From an uncultured Fibrobacter sp. (GTDB lineage Bacteria; Fibrobacterota; Fibrobacteria; Fibrobacterales; Fibrobacteraceae), in contig NZ_ONDD01000014.1 of NCBI RefSeq assembly GCF_900316465.1, positions 1 to 64,000 of the forward strand: DNA of 64,000 nt, read 5' to 3'. The notes below the pieces were generated by a model. The model was given only the letters and a program-made list of their open reading frames with translations. It ran no database searches and was not told the DNA's origin. The translations under genes and the position numbers were made by a program. Positions 49,426-57,121 of the stretch are shown one piece after another. The number at the start of each line of letters is the position of its first letter. Position 1 is the stretch's first letter.

Positions 49426-49986
49426 TTATCCCTCCACCTCTACGAGGTATACAGAATTTTCTTTGTCAATCGGTTCGATTTGCACGCGGACTTCCTGGTC
49501 CTGTGCGGTCTCGACCGTAAGTCCTACGCAATCGGGCGCGATCGGAAGTTCACGGTGGCCGCGGTCCACGAGCACGCAAAGGCGAATCGCCGCCGGACGT
49601 CCGAGGTCGAGGATTGCCTGCATGGCTGCACGCACCGAGCGACCCGTGTAAAGCACGTCGTCCACAAGGATTACCGTCTTGCCTTCGACTGTAGCAGGCA
49701 TTTCGGTAATGCGCATTTCGCTAGAACCCATGTGGGTGCGATAATGGAAGTCGTCGCGGTAAAAAGTCGCATCGAGGCTTCCCATCGGGACGGTCTTGTT
49801 AAACTTTTGACTTAAGCGCTCGCAAATCTTTTTCGCGAGAGGGATTCCGCGGCTTGCCATGCCGAGCACCACCATGTCATCGGCAGTCGGATGCATCTTG
49901 GCAAGCTTTGCTGCCATTTCGTCGAGGGCGAATTCCATCGCCTGCGCAGACAGCAATTCTCTGATCTTTTTGCAGTTGTCTTTCAT
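49426..49986 (-). CDS. pyrR: Pyr operon regulator / uracil phosphoribosyltransferase PyrR
   Basis: A 186-residue phosphoribosyltransferase-fold protein. The PRPP motif TVILVDDVLYTGRSVRAAM is intact. MVVLGMASRGIPLAKKICERL and the basic RNA-binding patch region FHYRTHMGSSEMRI are typical. In Bacillus PyrR binds an RNA hairpin, but no such binding loop is visible in this leader, so it may act in another way or only as an enzyme. The leader consists of a G-poor word repeat. Confidence 0.93.
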   Translation of the reverse strand: MKDNCKKIRELLSAQAMEFALDEMAAKLAKMHPTADDMVVLGMASRGIPLAKKICERLSQKFNKTVPMGSLDATFYRDDFHYRTHMGSSEMRITEMPATVEGKTVILVDDVLYTGRSVRAAMQAILDLGRPAAIRLCVLVDRGHRELPIAPDCVGLTVETAQDQEVRVQIEPIDKENSVYLVEVEG

Positions 49987-50014
49987 ATAGGTATCAGGTT
50001 TCAGGTAACAGGTT
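49985..50014 (-). repeat. ACCTG-word repeat in the pyrR leader
   Basis: On the sense strand the word ACCTG recurs: AAACCTGTTACCTGAAACC then TGATACCTAT, ending at the pyrR start codon. No ribosome binding site fits between. Confidence 0.5.
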
Positions 50015-50083
50015 TCAGCCTTGCCTTAATTTTCACACTTGAATGTAGCATTTTTTATGGTTTTTCGCCTTTAAGTACAGAAA

Positions 50084-50111
50084 TTGACCCCCGTTTTTTT
50101 GTATATATAAG
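50084..50111 (+). promoter_or_regulatory. Promoter of the cyclophilin gene
   Basis: TTGACC (50084-50089) and TATAAG (50106-50111) are 16 bases apart. A short hairpin CCCG/CGGG (50128-50147) and AGGAG follow before the ATG. Confidence 0.6.
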
Positions 50112-50165
50112 AAAAGAAACATTAAACCCCGGCAGCGCCCTGTCGGGACATTAATAGGAGATTTT

Positions 50166-50711
50166 ATGTTCAATCAGCTGGGTAAACCGGAAGCAGGCGA
50201 AACCATCGCCATCATGAAGACCAACCACGGCACCATGAAGCTGCGCATTTTCGAAGATATCGTCGGCGAATGCGCTACGAACTTCGTTGAACTCGCCAAG
50301 CAGGGCAAGTACGACGGCGCTCCGTTCCACCGCATTATCAAGGATTTCATGATCCAGGGTGGCGACTTTACCCGCAGAAACGGCACGGGCGGCCACTCCG
50401 CCAAGGGCCCCGGCACCACGATCGGTGATAAGTACGATCCGCGCCTCACCCATATGCGCGGCGCCCTGAGCTGGGCAAAGACCGCCATGCCGAACTCCAT
50501 CGGCAGCCAGTTCTTCATTGTCCACGGCGACAACGTGCATTTTTTGGACCACGAACAGGTTGGCCCCGGCCCGGCTGACGGCTACTCCGTATTCGGCCAG
50601 CTCTATGAAGGTTTCGAAGTCCTCGACGAAATCGCTGGCGTCAAGACCGACCGCCGCGACGCCCCATACGAAGACGTGATCATCGAATCCGTGACAATCG
50701 AAAAGGCCTAA
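50166..50711 (+). CDS. Cyclophilin-type peptidyl-prolyl isomerase
   Basis: A 181-residue cyclophilin without a signal peptide, so cytoplasmic. The active site is visible: APFHRIIKDFMIQGGDFTR (catalytic Arg and Phe-Met-Gln) and SIGSQFFIVHGDNVHFLD (Gln-Phe-Phe, His). The loop region GYSVFGQLYEGFEVLDEIAG is normal. It isomerises peptidyl-proline bonds. TAGGAG lies before the ATG. It is a single-gene unit followed by an A/T-rich hairpin. Confidence 0.95.
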   Translation: MFNQLGKPEAGETIAIMKTNHGTMKLRIFEDIVGECATNFVELAKQGKYDGAPFHRIIKDFMIQGGDFTRRNGTGGHSAKGPGTTIGDKYDPRLTHMRGALSWAKTAMPNSIGSQFFIVHGDNVHFLDHEQVGPGPADGYSVFGQLYEGFEVLDEIAGVKTDRRDAPYEDVIIESVTIEKA

Positions 50712-50718
50712 AAATATC

Positions 50719-50752
50719 GGGTCGTAAAAAAATTTCACTTTTTTTATGACCC
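50719..50752 (+). terminator. A/T-rich hairpin after the cyclophilin gene
   Basis: GGGTC-g-TAAAAAAA (50719-50732) pairs with TTTTTTTA-t-GACCC (50739-50752). The T-run lies inside the stem, so it may end transcription of cyclophilin and, in reverse, protect the tRNA unit. Confidence 0.5.
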
Positions 50753-50756
50753 ACCC

Positions 50757-50787
50757 TTGACAAGTCAAATTAGTTCTTCTATATTTG
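50757..50787 (+). promoter_or_regulatory. Promoter of tRNA-Ala
   Basis: A consensus TTGACA (50757-50762), 17-base spacer, and TATATT (50780-50785), which also reads as TATATTTG. The tRNA begins about 11 bases later. Confidence 0.85.
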
Positions 50788-50798
50788 GCTCGTCCTTC

Positions 50799-50871
50799 GG
50801 GGTTATAGCTCAGTTGGTAGAGCGCCTGCATGGCATGCAGGAGGTCAGGAGTTCGACTCTCCTTAGCTCCA
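50799..50871 (+). tRNA. tRNA-Ala (anticodon GGC)
   Basis: A full cloverleaf of 73 bases: acceptor GGGGTTA pairs with TAGCTCC (with G-T wobbles), D arm GCTC/GAGC, anticodon stem CCTGC/GCAGG around ATGGCAT with anticodon GGC, T arm AGGAG/CTCCT with loop TTCGACT. The 3' CCA is not encoded. Confidence 0.97.
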
Positions 50872-50879
50872 CTAGACAT

Positions 50880-50913
50880 GAACCGTTTGCTCAAGCAAAC
50901 GGTTCTTTTTTTT
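50880..50913 (+). terminator. Terminator of the tRNA-Ala unit
   Basis: GAACCGTTTGCT pairs with AGCAAACGGTTC with a small loop, then eight or more T. Confidence 0.92.
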
Positions 50914-50955
50914 GCATCACATAAAACCTGCAAAACAAACAACCTCGCCCGCTAG

Positions 50956-50978
50956 TTTGTAACAATTTTGTATTTTTG
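50956..50978 (+). promoter_or_regulatory. Promoter element TATTTTTG immediately before the M23 gene
   Basis: TATTTTTG (50971-50978) ends four bases before the ATG at 50983, with TTTG tracts upstream (50956-50959). The gene may therefore be leaderless. Confidence 0.5.
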
Positions 50979-50982
50979 TGGT

Positions 50983-53022
50983 ATGGATACTACAATCTTG
51001 AACAAACTCGCTAAAATCACCCGCAAGGGTATGTTCTTGGGCACAATGGCCGGCATCGCCTTAGTGCCTACCACCTTCGCCGCCGAATGCAATGAAAAGA
51101 CCATGGATGCCTTCGCTTACGAAGACTGCATCAAGGCTAAATCCGGCGAAACAGTATCTAACGACAACTTCGGCGCAAGCGCCGAGGCGAACAAAGTCAA
51201 CAACGCCGACGGCATGGCAGAAAAGAGAGTTCTCAAAGCAGCAGAACCGACTTACCGCCCGTTCAACCGCGACGCTTACTTGACCTCGAGTTTTGGCGAG
51301 AACCGCGGCACGCGTTACCACGCAGGCTTTGACTATTCCACCCAGATGGAAGAAGGCTGGCCCATTTACGCCCCCGAAGACGGCAAGGTTGTAGAACTGC
51401 GAGTTTCTCCGTTCCACTACGGAAAGCTGATGCTCTTCAAGGGCAACAGCGGCAAGACCTGGGCATTCGCTCACCAGAGCAGCTTCGGCAAGCTCGACGA
51501 CCAGATTATCAAGAAACAGTATGCATCCAAGAAGAACGACGTCACCATCAAGACTAACGCAAGCTACAAGAAGGGCGACACGCTGACCTTCTCGGGCAGC
51601 ACCGGTATCGGAAACCCGCACTTGCACTTGGAAGTTCGCCTGGACAACGACCGTATTGTGAACCCCGTGCAAGCCGGTGTCGTTATCTCTGACACGCTCG
51701 CTCCGCAAATTTTTGGCGTTGCTGTCTGGCAGGGCAACCACATGGCCATCACCAACCCCGAAGCTTTGAACAAGGGTTGCGTCGAAACGCCGGTGAAAAA
51801 CGAATTCAACTTGAGCATGGCCGTAAAGATTGCAGACTACAGCCGCGAGCCCAAGGACAATCCGATGTCCGTACGCCGTCTTACAGTGTGGCGCTACGAC
51901 GAAAAGATTTTTGAAGAAATTCTCGACACTCTGCGTTACAGCAAGATGGCTCTGATTCGCGACCAGCTCTTGTGGGCCGAAGAAGCCGACACCGCTGGCG
52001 ACTGGCACTTTGTGAACGCCAAGCTCGCTCCGCTTTCGACTTACACGATCGAAGCCGAAGACTATAGCGGCAACAAGGTGAGCAAGAAGTTCACGTTCCA
52101 CCCGCGCTGCAAGAGCGACAAGCCCATGCAGCTGTACAAGGATCAGGCTTCCCCGCTGTTCACATTCCTCAGCCGTCCGATGCTCGACTTGTTCCGTTGC
52201 AAGAACGGCATGAAGTTCACTGCCATGGCTGGCGACCATATTATCGAAGAAGACATGTGTAAGGCATTCAAGCCGGCACCGATCACCATCGGCCGCCTCC
52301 TTGAAATCTACCCCGAAATGACAAGCATCCACTACACTGCTGACTCTCGTTCTACGGGCGACGGCGTCGCAGCCGATGCAAGCATTGAACTTTACGCCTT
52401 CAACCAGTACCAGAGAAGCGTGAACTGGTCTACCAAGCTTGGCAATGTGGGCATCACGCAGAAAGTGACCGGCATTCCGACGGGCCGCGACACCACCAAG
52501 AAGATTTTGGCAGTCACCCGCACGCATACCGACAGCCTTGACTACTTTGAATTCCACCCGAAGGGCATGCAGCTCGGCAACTGGACCGTTTGCATTGACA
52601 ATCCGGAAAACAATCAACCGCTTTACTGGCTCGGCGAAACGACCCGCAACTGGTTCTACTTCAGCAAGCAGACCAAGGGCAAGAACCGCTGCGCTACCAT
52701 GAACGAAATTCGCGACATTGCCAACATCGAAAATACCGAAGCTCCGACTCTTGGATTCCCCTACTGGTCTGACATGATGATCAGCGGAGTTCGTCAGCCG
52801 GCCCTCAAGATTCCGGTGTTGTTCAAGTACGCAGGCATTCCTGACGGCAACGCCATTACGGTGATGGTCGGCAAGAAATGGGTTGCTGCCGAATACGATT
52901 CTGAACCTCGCGAAATCGTGATTGAAGGCGCACAGATTCCTGAAGAAGGATCTATCACCATCAAACTCGTTGACGAAGCCGGTCACAAGGCAAGCTATAA
53001 CGTAGACATCCCCGAGATGTAA
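50983..53022 (+). CDS. Secreted M23-family (LytM-type) metallopeptidase
   Basis: The ATG at 50983 gives 679 residues. A long signal region (MFLGTMAGIALVPTTFAAEC) is followed by an M23 domain at about residues 95-220. It contains YHAGFDYSTQ (zinc His and Asp), a central HQSSFGKLDDQ, and HLHLEV, the HxH motif. The remaining 450 residues are beta-rich and unfamiliar, perhaps an attachment or regulatory region. It should cleave peptidoglycan cross-bridges or act as a divisome regulator. A possible promoter ends just before the start. mqnE follows one base after the stop. Confidence 0.85.
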   Translation: MDTTILNKLAKITRKGMFLGTMAGIALVPTTFAAECNEKTMDAFAYEDCIKAKSGETVSNDNFGASAEANKVNNADGMAEKRVLKAAEPTYRPFNRDAYLTSSFGENRGTRYHAGFDYSTQMEEGWPIYAPEDGKVVELRVSPFHYGKLMLFKGNSGKTWAFAHQSSFGKLDDQIIKKQYASKKNDVTIKTNASYKKGDTLTFSGSTGIGNPHLHLEVRLDNDRIVNPVQAGVVISDTLAPQIFGVAVWQGNHMAITNPEALNKGCVETPVKNEFNLSMAVKIADYSREPKDNPMSVRRLTVWRYDEKIFEEILDTLRYSKMALIRDQLLWAEEADTAGDWHFVNAKLAPLSTYTIEAEDYSGNKVSKKFTFHPRCKSDKPMQLYKDQASPLFTFLSRPMLDLFRCKNGMKFTAMAGDHIIEEDMCKAFKPAPITIGRLLEIYPEMTSIHYTADSRSTGDGVAADASIELYAFNQYQRSVNWSTKLGNVGITQKVTGIPTGRDTTKKILAVTRTHTDSLDYFEFHPKGMQLGNWTVCIDNPENNQPLYWLGETTRNWFYFSKQTKGKNRCATMNEIRDIANIENTEAPTLGFPYWSDMMISGVRQPALKIPVLFKYAGIPDGNAITVMVGKKWVAAEYDSEPREIVIEGAQIPEEGSITIKLVDEAGHKASYNVDIPEM

Positions 53023-53023
53023 C

Positions 53024-54064
53024 ATGGCGCGTCTGACCGAAGCCGAAGCTCTAGACTTATTTTTAAACGCCCCGCTTGACGAACTCTGTGCCCGCGCGAA
53101 TGCCGAAAAGGAACGCAGGCACGGCAAGTCCGTGTATTGGGTGAACAACCGCCAGATCAACTACACCAATGTGTGCGTGTTGCACTGCAAGTTCTGTGCG
53201 TTCTCTAAAATCAAAAAGGATAGCCCCACCGCTTACGACTGGGACTACGATACCATTCGTAACAAGGCCGCCGAAGCCATTGCAGGCGGCGCCCGCGAGC
53301 TGCACATTGTTGGCGGTCTGCATCCGGATCACCCGTTCGATTATTACATCGAAATGCTGCGCAAGCTGCGCGTGGAATTCCCGAAGGTGAACTTGAAGGC
53401 GTTTACTGCCGTGGAAATTTGCCACTTCGCGAAAATTTCGGGACAGACTCCGCTGCAAATCATGAGCACGCTAAAAGAAGCGGGCCTTGATGCTCTGCCC
53501 GGTGGCGGCGCCGAAATTCTGGTGCAGAATGTCCGCGACCAAATTTGCCCGGGCAAGGAAACCGGCGAAGAATGGCTCGACGTTCACCGCGCGGCCCACA
53601 AGATTGGAATTCCGACGAATGCGACCATGCTGTTTGGGCATATCGAAAAGATTGAAGACCGTATCGCCCACATGAAGATGCTGCGTGACTTGCAGGACGA
53701 AGCTCCGGGCTTTTTCGCCTTCATTCCGCTGGTGTACCATCCGGAACATAATGCGCTGCATAAAATCGTTCCGAATATCACCAGCGAAGAAGACATTTTG
53801 CGCACGGTCGCTGTCGCAAGACTTTTCCTCGACAACTTCCCGCACATTAAAGCGTACTGGATTCAGATGGGAATCGAAACCGCGATGAAAGCGCTCCACG
53901 CCGGCGCGTCGGATTTGGACGGTACGATTATCGAAGAGAAGATTACGCACGCCGCCGGCGCCACGGTTCCCGTGGGCATGAGCCCCGAGCGCATGAAGAG
54001 CCTTATCTCGAACGAAGGGCTCACGCCAGTGGAGCGCGACGCGTTGTATGAACGATTTTCTTAA
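53024..54064 (+). CDS. mqnE: Aminofutalosine synthase (radical SAM, menaquinone pathway)
   Basis: A 346-residue radical SAM enzyme. The cluster motif is NVCVLHCKFCAFSK (CxxxCxxC). GGARELHIVGGLHPDHPFDY and LKAFTAVEICHFAKISG are specific to the MqnE family, which separates it from MqnC. It joins carboxyvinyloxybenzoate to adenosine to give aminofutalosine. The position immediately after the M23 gene suggests one transcript, although the functions are unrelated. No other mqn gene is nearby. Confidence 0.92.
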   Translation: MARLTEAEALDLFLNAPLDELCARANAEKERRHGKSVYWVNNRQINYTNVCVLHCKFCAFSKIKKDSPTAYDWDYDTIRNKAAEAIAGGARELHIVGGLHPDHPFDYYIEMLRKLRVEFPKVNLKAFTAVEICHFAKISGQTPLQIMSTLKEAGLDALPGGGAEILVQNVRDQICPGKETGEEWLDVHRAAHKIGIPTNATMLFGHIEKIEDRIAHMKMLRDLQDEAPGFFAFIPLVYHPEHNALHKIVPNITSEEDILRTVAVARLFLDNFPHIKAYWIQMGIETAMKALHAGASDLDGTIIEEKITHAAGATVPVGMSPERMKSLISNEGLTPVERDALYERFS

Positions 54065-54145
54065 CGAAAATCGTTCTATGACAAGGAGAGGCTCCGCCCC
54101 TCCTAACACCTTCCTTTCCCCAATGTGACATTAATTCTCTTAATG

Positions 54146-54174
54146 AAAAGGCCCCGAATTTCTTCGGGGCTTTT
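54146..54174. terminator. Bidirectional terminator between mqnE and ettA
   Basis: GCCCCGAA (54151-54158) pairs with TTCGGGGC (54163-54170), with an A-run upstream and a T-run downstream. Confidence 0.88.
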
Positions 54175-54198
54175 AAGTTCTGATTATCGTCGCAAGAA

Positions 54199-55893
54199 TT
54201 ACTGACGCGTGAGCGTCTTGTACTTGATGGGCTTCGGATTATCCGCATCTTCGCCGAGGCGCTTGCGGCGATCAGCTTCGTATTCACTCCAGTTGCCTTC
54301 GAACCACACCACCTTGGAATCGCCTTCGTAAGCGAGGATGTGGGTTGCGATACGGTCGAGGAACCAGCGGTCATGGGAGATAATCACGGCGCAGCCTGCG
54401 AACTTGAGGATAGCCTGTTCCAGAGCCTGCAGCGTTTCGATATCGAGGTCGTTGGTCGGTTCGTCGAGGAACAGCACGTTGCCCGGCTTCTGCAAGTTCT
54501 TGGCCATGAGCACGCGGTTGCGTTCACCACCGGAGAGCGCGGTGAGTTTTTTCTGCTGAGCAGCACCGGTGAAATTGAAGAGTCCGCAGTAGGCGCGGCC
54601 ATTCATCTTGCGGTCGCCCACCATGATTTCGTCATTACCGCCGGTAATTTCTTCCCACACGGTCTTGGAATCGTCCAAGCTTTCGCGGCCCTGTTCCATG
54701 CTGATGATTTCGACAGTTTCGCCAATCTTGAGCGTACCTGCATCGGGCTTTTCCTGGCCCATGATCATCTTGAACAAAGTCGTCTTACCCGCACCGTTCG
54801 GACCGATAATGCCCACGATACCCGAGCGCGGCAAGCTGAAGTTCAAATCGTCGAAGAGCACCTTTTCGCCAAAGGCCTTCTGCAAATGTTCCGCCTGAAT
54901 CACGATATCGCCAAGGCGCTTGCCGTTTGCGATGTGAATCTGGGCCACCTTGATCTGTTCGCGAGAATCTTCGGCGAGCAAGTCTTCGTAAGCCTTCAAA
55001 CGGGCCTTGCTCTTGGCCTGACGAGCCTTCGGAGAAGCCTTCACCCATTCCTGTTCGCGAGCGAGGCGCTTCTGACGGTCAGATTCACCCTTTTCTTCGT
55101 TCTTCATGCGTTCAAGCTTCTGGTCAAGCCACTGGGCGTAATTGCCTTCCCAAGGAATGCCGCGACCGCGGTCAATTTCCAAAATCCAGTTCGTCACGTT
55201 GTCAAGGAAGTAACGGTCATGGGTCACGAGAATCACGGAGCCCTTGTATTCGCGGAGGTGGCGTTCGAGCCAAGCAACCGTTTCGGCATCCAAGTGGTTC
55301 GTCGGTTCGTCAAGGAGCAACAAATCCGGTTCTTCGAGGAGCAAGCGGCAAAGAGCCACACGGCGCTTTTCACCGCCAGAGAGGTTCGTCACCGGCCAGT
55401 CACCCGGCGGGCAGCGGAGAGCATCCATTGCAATTTCAATATTGCGGTCAAGGCTCCACAAGTCCTGAGCGTCGATGATATCCTGAAGCTTTGCCTGTTC
55501 GTCGAGGAGCTTGTTCATCTCATCGTCTTCCATGGGTTCTGCAAACTTCATGGAGATTTCGTTGAAGCGATCAAGAATTGCCTGCTTCTTAGCGACAGCC
55601 TGCATCACGTTTTCCTTGACGGTCAGGTTCGGATCCAGCTGCGGTTCCTGCGGCAAGTAGCCTGCGGTGCGGCCCGGTTCGATCCAAGCTTCGCCCTGGA
55701 ATTCCTTGTCGATACCCGCCATAATGCGGAGAAGCGTCGACTTACCGGCACCGTTCTGGCCGATAATACCAATCTTTGCGCCATAGTAGAAGCTCAAAGA
55801 AATGTCCTTCAGCACCTCTTTGTTAGGCGGATAGGACTTGGTCATTTTGTACATGTAGAAAACGAATTTTTCTGCTTTATTCTGTTCGGCCAT
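54199..55893 (-). CDS. ettA: ABC-F protein EttA (energy-dependent translational throttle)
   Basis: A 564-residue soluble ABC protein with two ATPase domains and no membrane helices. First half: GIIGQNGAGKSTLLRIMAG, signature NLSGGEKRRVALCRLLL, LLLLDEPTNHLDAETVAWLE. The arm-like insertion follows near residues 95-140 (QAVAKKQAILDRFNEI). Second half: GIIGPNGAGKTTLFKMIMG, ALSGGERNRVLMAKNL, VLFLDEPTNDLDIETLQALE. EttA binds the ribosomal E site and gates early elongation by energy status. Length and linker (RKRLGEDADNPKPIKYK near the end) fit EttA better than other ABC-F members. Confidence 0.95.
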   Translation of the reverse strand: MAEQNKAEKFVFYMYKMTKSYPPNKEVLKDISLSFYYGAKIGIIGQNGAGKSTLLRIMAGIDKEFQGEAWIEPGRTAGYLPQEPQLDPNLTVKENVMQAVAKKQAILDRFNEISMKFAEPMEDDEMNKLLDEQAKLQDIIDAQDLWSLDRNIEIAMDALRCPPGDWPVTNLSGGEKRRVALCRLLLEEPDLLLLDEPTNHLDAETVAWLERHLREYKGSVILVTHDRYFLDNVTNWILEIDRGRGIPWEGNYAQWLDQKLERMKNEEKGESDRQKRLAREQEWVKASPKARQAKSKARLKAYEDLLAEDSREQIKVAQIHIANGKRLGDIVIQAEHLQKAFGEKVLFDDLNFSLPRSGIVGIIGPNGAGKTTLFKMIMGQEKPDAGTLKIGETVEIISMEQGRESLDDSKTVWEEITGGNDEIMVGDRKMNGRAYCGLFNFTGAAQQKKLTALSGGERNRVLMAKNLQKPGNVLFLDEPTNDLDIETLQALEQAILKFAGCAVIISHDRWFLDRIATHILAYEGDSKVVWFEGNWSEYEADRRKRLGEDADNPKPIKYKTLTRQ

Positions 55894-55960
55894 ATGAACT
55901 CACTTCAATTTTGTTTATTCTAAACAAATATAACAAAAATGTTTACTATACTTATGCCAT

Positions 55961-57040
55961 ATGAAGTTGTTCAACACCATTATCGTGTGCATTGCACTTA
56001 CCGTTTTCGCACGCGCCGCAGACAGCACGGCCGTTTCTAGCGATTCGGCGGTTAACGACAACTTCCAACGATTCTCTGTTCTCCCCTTTGGTGCCTACAC
56101 CGAAGAAACCAAAATCCAGTACGGCGCGGTATTCGTCTTGTTCTTCAGGCCGTTCCAAGAAGGCGAAAACATTTCTTCGATGGACTTTATCGCACGCGGA
56201 ACCACGCGCGGACAATTCCAATTCCAGTACGCCCCGAGCCTGTGGCTATTCGGCGACCACTTGCACATTCCCGCAAAACTCAACTTGAACAAGTGGCAAT
56301 ACTCGCTGTTCGAACGGGGCGCCCGCGGAGATTTTGACCGCATAGACGAATACAAGAGCACCTTTGTCTACGGCAAGATTCCCTTTGAAATGAACTTCGG
56401 CATTTCGAACAACATTCCTCTGCGCTACGGAATCGTTATTGAAGGTGAAGCCCGCGACAACGAACTCGGAAGCGACATCCCCAAAAATTACCAAGACGGA
56501 TTTTATTTGGGCGGCGGCTACCTTTTGGTTCTCGATAAAAAAGACAACGACAACTGGCCCACCAAAGGCTACTACGCAAGCTTTGAAGAAATCTTTTTCG
56601 GTGGCGACTTTAGCTACCACACCGAAACGCTTGACGCAAGATTCTACGCTCCCCTATTCTGGGAAACTTCCATCGCTCTCGGGCTTTACGCAAAGCAGAG
56701 CCGCGGCGACAACGTTCCGCTCGGCTGCCTCGCCGGCCCCGACGGCACCAAGCGATTCCGCGGCGTAGAATCGGGCATCTGGAGCGACACGCAAGCCTTA
56801 ATCTGGCAAATGGAATTCCGCCGCCCGCTCTTCTGGCGATTCGCCGGCGTTATCTTTGGCGAAGCCTTGCAATCGGCCCCCTACTTCAGCGAGCTCTTCA
56901 AGCGGCAAGTGCATTACGCCGTGGGCTTTGGCGGACGCCTCGCCCTCAACAAAACCGAAAAGCTACACGCCCGCGGCGACCTCTCACTTGTCGACGGCAA
57001 GCATATCGGCATTACGATTGACTTGAGAGAATCGTTCTAA
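55961..57040 (+). CDS. BamA/TamA-like surface-antigen (Omp85) barrel protein
   Basis: A 359-residue protein with signal peptide (TIIVCIALTVFARAA) and a predicted beta-barrel without POTRA domains. Barrel segments with aromatic girdles are seen through the sequence, and the C-terminal part resembles the bacterial surface-antigen domain: GPDGTKRFRGVESGIWSD, where RFRG corresponds to the conserved VRGF/Y-type loop motif. It could be an outer-membrane insertase relative or a patatin-associated barrel. Function is not known. No clear ribosome binding site is visible. Confidence 0.75.
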   Translation: MKLFNTIIVCIALTVFARAADSTAVSSDSAVNDNFQRFSVLPFGAYTEETKIQYGAVFVLFFRPFQEGENISSMDFIARGTTRGQFQFQYAPSLWLFGDHLHIPAKLNLNKWQYSLFERGARGDFDRIDEYKSTFVYGKIPFEMNFGISNNIPLRYGIVIEGEARDNELGSDIPKNYQDGFYLGGGYLLVLDKKDNDNWPTKGYYASFEEIFFGGDFSYHTETLDARFYAPLFWETSIALGLYAKQSRGDNVPLGCLAGPDGTKRFRGVESGIWSDTQALIWQMEFRRPLFWRFAGVIFGEALQSAPYFSELFKRQVHYAVGFGGRLALNKTEKLHARGDLSLVDGKHIGITIDLRESF

Positions 57041-57055
57041 CAACAAGTTTGAAAT

Positions 57056-57087
57056 AAAAAAGGCCGCGATTGAATCGCGGTCTTTTT
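57056..57087. terminator. Bidirectional terminator between the barrel gene and htpG
   Basis: CCGCGAT pairs with ATCGCGG (57064-57080), with flanking A and T runs. Confidence 0.85.
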
Positions 57088-57121
57088 AATGTTTGCGGTG
57101 CGGTGTTTGTCGCGGCCCGAA

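Noticed and set aside
49987..50080. PyrR-dependent attenuator in the pyr leader
   Set aside because: No PyrR-binding hairpin consensus or terminator/antiterminator pair is visible. The leader is mostly a short word repeat.
51061..53160. Long minus-strand frame opposite the M23 peptidase
   Set aside because: Low-complexity composition and no motifs. The plus-strand protein has a signal peptide and the HxH/HxxxD metal motifs.
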